From: Theobroma cacao
Taxonomy: Eukaryota; Streptophyta; Magnoliopsida; Malvales; Malvaceae
Length of the DNA stretch: 64,000 nucleotides
Assembly (NCBI RefSeq): GCF_000208745.1
Contig: NC_030854.1
Location: 4,287,078-4,351,077, forward strand
Reading direction: 5' to 3'
The position numbers and the translations under genes are program-made. Under the pieces are notes generated by a model. The model was given only the letters and a program-made list of their open reading frames with translations, was not told the DNA's origin and ran no database searches. Shown piece by piece: positions 10,901 to 24,630 of the stretch (positions within the stretch are counted from its first letter, which is position 1; each line of letters starts with the position of its first letter).

Positions 10901-13477
10901 GGATTTTGATTAGCAACAAGCCCCAACCAATAGCCACCCTAGGCACTATATCCATATATTGAACTAATTTATGTGCATTTAAAACTAGGACCAAGGCTAC
11001 CAACAAAAATTTATGAAATAGAATTGTACACGATGCAATAAACTGCATGGTATATTCAACAAGATACATTTTGCAGAAGAACTGATGTATAATAGCCCTC
11101 TACAGATTGGGTCTCTAGTATTTATAATGAAATGACTTACTAACAAAATTTACAGTAAGATCTGCAAAATGGCTGCTTGTTCAAGTTATGAAACTGACCT
11201 TCTCAGGTGGGAGATCAATGCCCAAATTTCCACGGGAAAGAATGATTCCATCTGCTTCCTTTAGAATCTCATCAAAATGGTTCAATCCCTGAAATATGAA
11301 AAACATTAATGTCACATCCTTATTCACAGCATGTGCAATCAAAACTATGTATATTCATTGTTTTAGGCAAATAGAATATATAATGCACCTCTATGTTTTC
11401 AATCTTGGCAAAAATTTGTGTCTGGTAGAGGTCACCCAACTTTGAAAGGAACTCGCGTGCCTACAAAGAGCAGAAAAGAGCAATCGGAGAAATGAAGAAA
11501 CTTCAAAAAAAAAAAAGAAATAAAACCAGATAAGGGGAGTGAAGCAGAAGGGATACATACATGCCGAACATCTTCTGCATGTCGTGTATATGATAGTGAG
11601 AGGAAGTCGATTTTGTTTTGAACTCCCCAGGTACTTATAACCTGAAGTAATTATCAACAGATCACAAATGGGATTCCATGGAAATATCAGGACAACAAGC
11701 AACAACTTACCATGAGAGAGATTACTACTGCATTAGTTTCTGATAATTAAAAGGCCAAAATCAAAGGCAAGCTCACCTCCTTATCTTTATCAGAGAGAGT
11801 AGGCAAATCAATACGAATTTGAGAGGCATGCAAAGTGAACAATGACCCAGCCAATGTTGCAGAGTTCTTTATCACACAAACCACATCATTTCCCTTCACC
11901 TCACTAACCTGCACAATTTCAGTCACGATTTATGCAATGCTAGGTGCATAAGAATTTTAATCATAAAGCTCGAATTCCCAAATTAAACAACCAACAAATA
12001 GGTAGTAAAATAGCAGCCAACTTTAACACAAACACAAGCAGAAAGAGTCACCATTTGTGTTCCACTTTTCTTACCTCAAGCCATACAGACGTGGTTTCAC
12101 TCCCGGTAAACAGGTACTGACCAATAAAAATAGTGTCTCCCTTCTTCACCGCCTGAAAAACCAGATTGAATGGTTTGTCATAAAGATTGTACAAAGAAAC
12201 CAGGCAACCACCAGCAAATAGAAAATTCTTTCAAGCTAACTGAAAAAAATTGACACACTAAGTTTCAGTGTCAAGAATATATAAGCACTGCACGGACCAA
12301 CAAATGCCTCCCAACCCCAAATTAGCGAAAAGCTATATATAAAGACAAGAATGTACAATAGATTCAGACATTCCCAAACACATTATCATTAAAACTTCAA
12401 CAGAACCGAAAGGCAAGAAAACAAGGCTCATGCAGATACTTTCTCAGAGCAAACAACACAGGATACACAAAATGCAATTAGTGAATGTGGACTAGCATTG
12501 GACCTCTGACAATCCATCAAAATTGATTGGCAATAATTCTGAAGAGGCCTCTTGTCCTTCATCTGGCGTCAAGATAACGGTAGCATCTGCCTGAAGTGAG
12601 ATGGCTTTCTCGCTTTTATTAACAACCTGCAACTCAGGACCCACACTATCCAACATAACCTGAAAGGCAAAAACATATAGAAATCACTTGATTTTCTTAA
12701 CTTTCATTATTCCCATCAAAGTAATCAATGACCAATCTGTACTACAATAGCAAACAATCACGCATTGTCTGCCACACTCAATATTCAGGAACAGGGAAGT
12801 AAAATTACTGACAAAATTCACACCAAAAATGTCCTAAAATAATCTCAAAAACCATTTGAAAAAGGGAAACATGACAAAGTCTATTGTTTCTGCTGAACAC
12901 AAAGTTTACATTAAGACGGACAATTTTCCTAGGAAACAAACAAACAGGAAGCAAACAAAAGTTATATAACTAACAAAAATTGAACCAAACTACAGTAAAA
13001 ATATACCGCACAAAGCTTCTTAGTGCTCTTTACGGCTGCCTTCAAATTTTCTAAAGTTTCTTGATGATACTCCGCGTCACGCCACGAAAAATCGAACCTA
13101 GCCACTGCCAAAACCAAAAAAAGAAAAAAACTAAATCCTAACTCCAATAATACAGTAATAATTAAAAGGAAAGTAAGGCAGCAAAAATTGTACCGGACAT
13201 TCCAGCTTTAAGGCAACCGGAAATAACATCTACAGATCGAGACTTAGGACCCAAAGTTCCAACTATCTTCGTCATTGCCGGGAAAAAACTCTGCAAAAAA
13301 GACAACGAACATATCAGATTCGAAATCTACTCCGATCCGATCAGCTTCCCCAGGAAAAACAAAAACAAAAACAAAACAGATTGATTTAAAAAAAAAGGTG
13401 AAACTTACAGCCTTCGATGGCTCCAGGATTGAAGCCATCCTGATGGGCTCTTCTAGAAGTAGATGACTCGAATGCAT
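7978..13477 (-). CDS. PK: Pyruvate kinase, cytosolic isozyme (16 exons)
   Basis: Catalyses the last step of glycolysis, phosphoenolpyruvate plus ADP to pyruvate plus ATP, in the cytosol; no transit peptide is present. Exons in transcript order: 13409-13477, 13194-13290, 13007-13104, 12504-12659, 12075-12152, 11777-11908, 11561-11641, 11389-11460, 11199-11288, 10743-10887, 10393-10481, 9572-9667, 9369-9436, 9026-9125, 8221-8280, 7978-8130. All introns are GT-AG and the joined frame is 1584 nt, 527 aa, the usual length of this plant class. The start is the ATG giving [14 protein letters not shown]; an in-frame ATG 12 nt upstream (13489) is less likely by family comparison. Motifs include TKIVGTLGP near the N-terminus, the active-site KIENIEG lysine segment and [10 protein letters not shown]. 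The RGNLG and TRVVDSM variants differ from the common RGDLG and TQMLESM, and are shared with the At2g36580/At3g52990 clade as I recall it. A 13-C run lies in intron 13 (9233-9245). Confidence 0.97.
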
Positions 13478-16400
13478 TTTTTTTGCCAATCAAAACAAAA
13501 AAAATCAATTTCCCTTCAGAGAATCCGTCGATCGAGAGCTCTTGCGTTGGGAGAACGAAGGGATTTTTTTTTCCTTTTGCCTTCGTAAAACTTGAACCGA
13601 AGGATATGCTTTTGTTCTGAGTGACGTTGCCTTTTTATTGAACGAAGAACAGAAAACCTGGTTCCACCACAACCAGATGACTTTGTCCCACTTTATTTTT
13701 ATTGCGATTTTTATTTCTTTCATTCTTATACACGTGGCGAATATCGAACGGCTGGTTTTTGAAGCCTCATGATATTTGATAGGGTTGCCGAAACGTGACC
13801 GTACAGTTTCTTGGCGAAGGGGATAGGTAATTGTCACACTCCCACTCAAACACGTCAAGCGTGTTGAGAACCAATGGTTATGATTGGGTGGAAGGTGAGA
13901 GAGTGTTGCTGTTTGGAGAGTAGCTGATGTTGTTATTGGTGTTTTTTTTTTAAAAAAAAAGAGGCACGTGCTTTTGGGCGATTAGGTGATGGTGATTTTT
14001 CCAGGGAGCGGGAAGAGTTCTAGACGATTTCGAAACTCCAAAGGTAGAAAGTTGGATCCGCACAAGGTAATGTTGAGAGAGTTGAAGGAAATTGAGACAC
14101 CGCAAGGGTCAAATCCTATGGGCTGTCGTGTTTTTACTTTTGGGAGGAGTTCGGTGGGACACGTTTTTACATCTTAAAAGTTATTCGAAAAATGTGCATC
14201 CAACGATGGGCTCATTAAGTCCTTTAGGCCCAAACTTGAGTTTTGGTCAAATCAAAGCAAATGCCATGAAATTCCCATAGCCAACAAGCTTCTCTCTCTG
14301 TCTCTTTCTTCTTTGTATTGCCTTTCTAAGGCCGCTGGAGGACAAAACCCATGACAACAATCTGAAATTTCAGAATAATCCATTTTTGTTGAATCATGCG
14401 ATCTTCTATTCAATTCCATGCTTCCTGTTTTCCGTTAAATACCAGATGGTATGTTTTTTCAACTAAAATGGTGGGTAAATCCACTATCCTGTTACAGAGA
14501 ATAACCAAACAGTAAAAACTTTTATTAATCAAATGTATCGGGGACAAAATCCTTGTCTAAGGAAAATTCATTGTACAATCTTTGATGATGACTCGTTATT
14601 TTTATGTTATATGAGCAATTTTCTTCTCGTCATCCATTCCATGCCTATGGGTTGTCCACTGTCACATCGTTAGGCAAGTTTTTAATTGATCAAACTATAA
14701 ACATTTTGTTTTTTGTATAAATCCATCATGCAAAAGTCAATATATAGCGGATTCACTCTACGTAACTTTCACTTTACGAGTAGGTAGCCTTGTTCTCCTT
14801 AGAGAGCTCTATTTTTGCTCTATTTTAGGTAGCCCTTTAATATAATAGTACCTCATTCGTACGGTATGTAACTCTTTTCATCCATTTTTCTTTATGACAC
14901 TTTTCCACCAACACAAATGTTTTAAGTCTATGGCATAAGATGGTATAATTCAATCTAAATGCTTAAACCTTTAGATTTTGGTTATACATCTATCTCTATA
15001 TGTAAATTTATAATTTGAGTGGTTTCTGTTTGATTTGAGATTTGATAAGATTAAGTTAAGTTAATTTAAATTGCTTAAAATTAATTTGTTTATGGAGCTC
15101 AAATTCCTGTTGAGGTGGACAAGAGATGGTGACGTGGAGCTTTTGTTAGAGGTGAGGTGGAGATACCAATGATGTTGATAAGTGCGGTGGAATTGTCAGC
15201 TGTAAAAGAAAGTTGGATTGTTGGGATAAGACTGGGCTGCACCCCTTAGTTACGGGCTTCGTTATGTGGTTGATTATGGTTAAGAGAATGTAAGATTTTC
15301 ATCTTTTTGCTTTTAGTTTCTAACATTAATATATTGCTGAGGTTTTTGTTACGTATGTTTTTTGAAAAAAAGTGTTATTAATATTTTATGTTTTTTTTTT
15401 CTTTTATCATTGGTTAACTATATATGTTAGGTATGGTTATGTATTGCATTTTCTTTATGACTTAATTTCGTAATTATGGTGGAAATGGGAAAGTCAAAGT
15501 AATTTAAGTGGACAAATCCTACGAAATGTGTGTTACTCGAGATACTTGTTAATGAGGTTCGGAAAGGAAATAAACTTTTTAATATCGTTAAGCCATCCTC
15601 GTACACTTGAGTAGTGAGAGCTACAAGTGAAAAATTCAGTGTGAGGCAAACTATAAGAAATTCATATCAAGACTGAAAATAAATGAAATACTATCACAAA
15701 AATCATAGCTAAGAATGGATTTGGATTTAATAACAATTTAAAGATGGTTGTTGCAAACAGACAAGTTTATAAGGACGAAGTGACGATTTGTACATGTTCT
15801 TTATTTAAGTTTATATCATACAGTTTTCACATAGTTAAAAAAAACTATATGGTTTTTATATTATATGTTAGAAAATGATTTCTTTTCCTTTCTTGGTTAA
15901 GCATGATCTTTTCGTCAAATGAAATGACATTGATTATTGAGAAAGATATAACAATTAGGAGTTTTGCCAAATCTTTGGTTGATATCGAATTGGACGAAAG
16001 CACCGAAGCTGATCTAATGCACGTAAAATTGGAAAAGAAAGACCGGCAGAGATTACCTCTTTCGTGAGAAAGTAAGTGACAATGAAATTGATCCTGCTGC
16101 CCTTTTATGAGCAAGTGATAAATATGGAAGGGTTTGATTGGGTTTTTTTGGCTTTTACTTTGATTATTTAATAAAACATGAGAAGCAAGGATATTTATGG
16201 TTAAGTGCGACGTCATGTAAAGAGTTTGATTAGAGAATTTCATATATTGTGGGATGATGATTAAGCTTTGTTGTTTACGGTATGTTTGTTGGATGATGAT
16301 TGGATAAGTAAGATTTTTTTGTTATGGAGGACAATATATTTGTAGGTTAATTAATTATATTTTTATGATAATTTTTATTATTTAAGATAAATATTTGTAG

Positions 16401-16990
16401 AATGATTAATTATATATGTAAGATGCTTTTATTATGAAAGATGATAATTTTTATTTATACATATGTTTTTTGTTATTTTGTTTTATTTTATATATAATAT
16501 TTTTAATATTGAAAATTAGACTTTAGATGTTTTTCATAATTGGTTAATATTGATATTTCTATGGTGCCGTGGTAAAAAACTTTTAAAAGTGAAAAGTTTT
16601 TGAAAATGGGTGATGATGACAAGTTTTTTTTAGAATATGATTCCAATAAAATAAAATATTTTTGGTAATATATCTAAAAAATAAAAAAATATTAAAATTT
16701 TCAAAAAAATATTTAAAAAATTATTTTCAACAAATTATATTAAAGACTAAGTTGAATTAATTAGTTGCTCCAAGCAGCAAATAATACGGATGAAGCATAC
16801 AATTTTGCCCTCCCTTCTGCTTAAGGTGGGCTTCAGAAGAATTAATATTGACTCCATTTTGATGAAAGGCCCATGAATAAAGCCCGTCTTGAACCCAATT
16901 TTATCAAATCAAAATCAAACCAAACCCAGTCGACGACCCAAGAACACAAGGACCAAACCGAAGATGCCGAATGCCGACGATCACCCACAC
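13478..16990. other. Intergenic between divergent PK and trihelix-kinase genes
   Basis: Holds the pyruvate kinase leader and promoter (about 13478-13900, minus strand) and AT-rich DNA with no accepted gene. The 132-codon minus-strand frame at 15845-16243 shows no domain. A 47-codon plus-strand frame at 15924-16067 is mentioned under findings. Confidence 0.55.
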
Positions 16991-16998
16991 GGGTCCCA

Positions 16999-17008
16999 CC
17001 CACGTGGG
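16999..17008. promoter_or_regulatory. Palindromic G-box
   Basis: The perfect palindrome CCCACGTGGG contains the CACGTG core bound by plant bZIP and bHLH factors. It lies about 180 bp before the start codon of the trihelix-uridylate kinase gene, a typical promoter or leader position. Occupancy is an inference. Confidence 0.5.
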
Positions 17009-17158
17009 AATTCGTTTCCTACATTCCTTCATTACTTAACGGAGCCGTCTCTATCCGTCACGGCCCATCACGTTCCGTCAAACAGCCCTCCCACTCTCTC
17101 CTCAGCGTCTCTCCCTCCTCCCCTAACGTCTTCCGTTCGAACCGTTCCCCTTTCCCCC

Positions 17159-17178
17159 AACCCTAACCCTAACCCTAA
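17159..17178. promoter_or_regulatory. Telo-box-like CCCTAA repeat in the leader
   Basis: Three consecutive CCCTAA units end about 10 nt before the ATG at 17188. Plant telo-boxes (AAACCCTA) occur near the starts of many housekeeping genes. This copy uses the 6-nt CCCTAA period rather than the 7-nt plant telomere unit. Confidence 0.45.
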
Positions 17179-17187
17179 CGCCCCCCC

Positions 17188-20585
<3,398 letters not shown>

Positions 20586-22200
20586 TCTAGAACTACTTAT
20601 CAGATGCATATTTAGTTGTGACCATGGATATTGAGTCAGATTACTGTTAATATAATTTAGTAACAACAAGTGTTCATGTAAATCCTGCTGCCGTGTTTCT
20701 ACAACTGAGGTGTGGGTGGATTCTTGATTTGAAGATGCTGCTGCTGTAACATTTGGAGGCCAGGTTTTACCCTGCGATGCCAATAACTAATTATTCTCAC
20801 AGCTAATTGCTTCATTGACAATTTGTATTCTCTTATGGTGCCAATACCCATCTTATTTAAATGTATTAGAAATTGTATCGACATATTGAAAGCATCAGAT
20901 GTGGGAGATAGTTGCTGCAATGTACCATTAGTGATTTACAAGAATACAAGTGATACTCTTAGATTAGGATTAGAAGTGGTAAGTTGTCACAAGCTGAAAC
21001 TTATTAATGGCAACTTGTACCAGGAACTATATTATTTGCAAATTTTAGGGTCTCTCAAATTGCATTCAATTTGTATTATTGTTTGGTTTGAGATTGCAAT
21101 TAATAGAAGGGTGAGAACCGATGCCATGAAAACATCTATCTGCGCTGTACGTTTGAAGCATTTATGCATATACAAGGAATGGGGACTTTATATACTGCAA
21201 TGCTTACATTTTCAGTGTATTCTAAACTGTGTGCATGACAATACTAATCAAAGCTCATGAGATATAATTTGCATTAGTTCTTTATGTACTAACAGGAATG
21301 GTATCAATCATCCAACAGAAGGGGATAAAACCATTGATGGAGCTTGTGTTCTTATCAACAAGTTTCAAGTGGTGGAATTTGGTGTGAACTATGATAGATG
21401 GTGGAGATTAATATTGCCTTTTCGATTATATAGGAGAATCAGCTGGCAGCGAGAAGGCAAACATTGATGAGAATCCAATGCCCCCCAAACCCAAGAATAT
21501 TGGGATTCAAAGCAGTTTACTTTGAAAAGCGTTGGGATTTAGAAATCAATGGATTGATAGATTCCTTTGCTATTGCTGTTGGCTGCTATGCTGCCGCATT
21601 GAGGAGAATAAGATGATAATGAGTAATTAAGATGGAAAAACAGATGACACAGCTTGAGCAGTACATGACATGGTGCATTGTGTGTTTTACAATCCCACAG
21701 TTCTTTGTTGGTTGGCTGGCTTTGAGGTGCAAGGAGAACTGTTAATGGTGGAAATTATGGATAAATAGTCAATGATTCTTGTAAGAAACAAATTCTGCCC
21801 TCTGGTGGGTATTTCGTGGTGAACAAAAGGCCTGATTCTAATAAGTTGTTTTAGCCCTATGACAATCTGAGTGCCATTCTTAATTTGACCAACGTCAATG
21901 ATACTTAAACAAGGGCATGCAGATTATGACTTGGCTATTGAGACAAGACAGGATGATTATGGCGTAATACAGCCAGGAGTAGCTGAATTGGGAGGAATCG
22001 TACTCTATTTCAAAGTTGAGGAAGCCTTTTATGTACATTTACATTACCACTTCATAGCTTCCCAGCAAACTGTAATAGGGTATTAAATGCAAACAGAGCG
22101 GCAAGGATTAACACTCTCAAGATTGAGTTGTCTTTGGAAATAATTAATAAACTAATTCAAAATGTCAAAATTACATTACAGAGCTGTAGTCTGAATAAAA
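20586..22200. other. Interval between convergent genes
   Basis: Follows the stop of the trihelix-uridylate kinase gene and precedes the 3' end of the receptor kinase. It presumably holds 3' untranslated sequence. Open frames at 20823-21260 and 21898-22086 have no recognisable domain and are not called. Confidence 0.5.
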
Positions 22201-22386
22201 CTATCTTGGTTGCCTGGTGTGAAGATCATCAGTGATCTTCTTACCAGCAACAACGAGAGACATAAGGCTTACAAATATTACAAAGAAACACAAGGCAAAC
22301 CAGGATCTAAGACAGAGCCACAAAGTGTGATAATTTGCAGCGAGATCATGCAGATCAAAGAGAGAAGAAGACGATGAAGCGTCCAT
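22201..22386 (-). CDS. Possible small membrane-peptide ORF (uncertain)
   Basis: A 61-codon frame beginning with ATG starts 44 nt after the stop of the receptor kinase on the same strand. The product has a Ser-rich N-terminus followed by a hydrophobic stretch (about residues 31-47, WFALCFFVIFVSLMSLV) and a basic tail, as in a one-pass membrane peptide. It may be only a chance frame in the receptor-kinase 3' UTR. I do not recognise it. Confidence 0.2.
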   Translation of the reverse strand: MDASSSSSLFDLHDLAANYHTLWLCLRSWFALCFFVIFVSLMSLVVAGKKITDDLHTRQPR

Positions 22387-22430
22387 TAACTAATTGATTT
22401 ACCACTGGCAAATTATTGGCACTGAAAAGA

Positions 22431-24630
22431 TCAGTAACCCGCCAGTCCATCTTCAGTGGTAGCGAGGGAAGGCGAAAGCGAATTGCGTGATTCATCATAA
22501 TCCTCCCCTAAAGGAGACTGCTCCACCCGGATATCCTCAATCATTTTAGCTACTTCTGCCATTGTAGGCCTCTTTTCAGGCTGCGGAACCACACAGGCCA
22601 ACCCTACATGGAGCATTGAGACAAGTTCCTCCTCAATGTTTTTGTACCTCAAAAGTTCTTGATCAAACACTTCCGCTGTCCACTCTTCCTTGACAACTGA
22701 TCGAACCCATTTCGGAAGATCCACTGCCTGTTCTTCTTCCTCCACTCGAGGACGTGTTGGTGAAGGATACTGTGATGGAGCTCTCCCTGTAAGCACTTCC
22801 AACAGCAAGACTCCAAAACTGTAAACATCAGCCTTTTGAGAAAGTCTCTTGACTTCAGCTTGCTCAGGAGCCCTATATCCACCCAATCTTGCTATAGCAT
22901 GGACAGGGTTTAAAAGCAGAGACAACCCGAAATCAGAAATCAACGCAACCCCATTTTTGTCAAGAAGCACATTCGAAGATTTCACGTTTCCATGTGGTAT
23001 CTTTGGTGCACTATACTCTTCATGAATCTTTGCTAACCCTCGAGCTGCCCCTAACACCAAGCTGATTCTCGTAGTCCAATCCAGTGGAATCCTCCCTGGT
23101 CCTCTGTTCCCTATTTTCCAACCATAAAAAGAAAAGAATTACACACCAAAATCAACAAATCTTGAAATATACAGAGAAATTTGTTCATGAGTATCCTGAA
23201 ACACATAAACCATATGGTTCATCTGTTCTCAATGCATGGAAGGAAAATGTTTCCTTCACTAATAACCTACCATGAAGAAGCGAATGCAGGCTTCCATTAG
23301 GAAGATAATCATAAACAAGAAGCTTCTCCTCTTTAGCATAATAATAAGCTCTCAGTTTCACAACATTCGGATGCTTAACCTTCCCAATAACATCCATATA
23401 CTGTTCAAACTCCTTCCTTGGACAAGGATTCGCATCCTTAAGTCTCTTAACAGCTACGGTACACCCATCATCAAGCACTGCTTTATAAACTGTTCCCAAA
23501 CTCCCTTTTCCAAGCATTTCCGCCGAAGCTCTCAACAAATCTTCCAACTCAAACTGCTTCCTTCTCTCAAAAAACACCAGCTTACTCCTATCCGTTGCGT
23601 TTGTTCCATCACTGTCCGCTCCCCCACTTGCATAAGCTTTCTTTTCACTTCCATAACTACTTCCACTCCTCCTTTTCTCGCTCTCGCTACCGGCTTTCGA
23701 AACACTCTCTCCCCTGTTTCTTCCACAGTAGTAAGCCACAACAAAAGAAGCCACCACCAAAAACACCACACAATTTGCTACTACAATTGCAACTATAGCA
23801 CCAGGGCTTAACCCTTTACGTGCCTTAGCTTTGTCTTGTCCGATGATTGGTGTCTGCGGCATTGAGCTCGGGTTCGATGGAACTGTCTGGGCCGATGCAT
23901 CCACCGGTGGAGACCCTGTAAAGGAACAAACCGGCAATGGACTTGGCCCACAGAGCCCTTCATTTCCTGTAAAGCTTTGTTCAGTAAATTTTTTCAGTAA
24001 ACTTTCCGGTAACCGCCCGTAAAACTCATTGTAGGTCAAATTAAGCTCCTTTAGGTTTTTAAGGGAAGAAGAAAAATCTGGGATTTGGCCGGTTAATGCA
24101 TTGTTTTGCAGCCGCAGAGTAATGAGCCGGTTCAAACCGGAGATTTCTTTAGGAATGTTGCCACCTATGTTGTTGTTGGATAAGTCCAGGCGGAGTAGTC
24201 GTTTGAGCAGCGAGATTTGCGGGGGGATTTCACCAGAAAAATCGTTGTCCGCCAGATAAACGAGTTTAAGGTTGGTACAGTTGGTTAAGGTTGAAACACT
24301 GCCGTTCAAGCGGTTATTTTGGAGGTCGAGGATTCGAAGCTGGTCGAGCAGGAAAAGGGAGGTGATGGGACCACGGAGGGAGAGGGACGGGAGCGATAGA
24401 GCGGTGACGCGGCCAGTTGAGGAGCAAACGACGCCACGCCACGTGGAGGAACAGGCGTCGTGGCCGGTCCAGTTGGAGAGGAGGTTGCCGTGAGTGTCGG
24501 CTTGGAGCCGGAAGAGAGTGAGGGCACTCGTGTCGTTTGGGGAAGAAGGAGAGGAGAAGGAAAGAGGAAGAAGATAAAGGAGAAGAGTGGAGAGAAGGAA
24601 GAAGGAGCATTGATGAGGGAAGTAATTCAT
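22431..24630 (-). CDS. PXC1: LRR receptor-like kinase, PXC1-type
   Basis: Two exons, 23271-24630 and 22431-23110, encode 679 aa. A signal peptide (about 1-27) is followed by an LRR N-terminal cap with a [10 protein letters not shown] segment (60-69), about five leucine-rich repeats (75-215), a Pro/Ser-rich linker, a membrane span (about 277-302), a Ser-rich juxtamembrane region and a kinase domain (about 372-650). The glycine loop GKGSLG (374-379), VAVK lysine 395 and DFG (513-515) are present. The catalytic HRD is HGN (493-495), so the usual catalytic Asp is Asn and the protein is an atypical or pseudo-kinase candidate. It matches Arabidopsis PXC1 (At2g36570), implicated in secondary-wall formation in xylem fibres. 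The start is the ATG at 24630; the in-frame triplet further upstream at 24657 is TTG. Confidence 0.93.

Noticed and set aside
15845..16243. 132-codon minus-strand frame
   Set aside because: No recognisable domain, start or promoter; the opposite strand carries equally plausible short frames.
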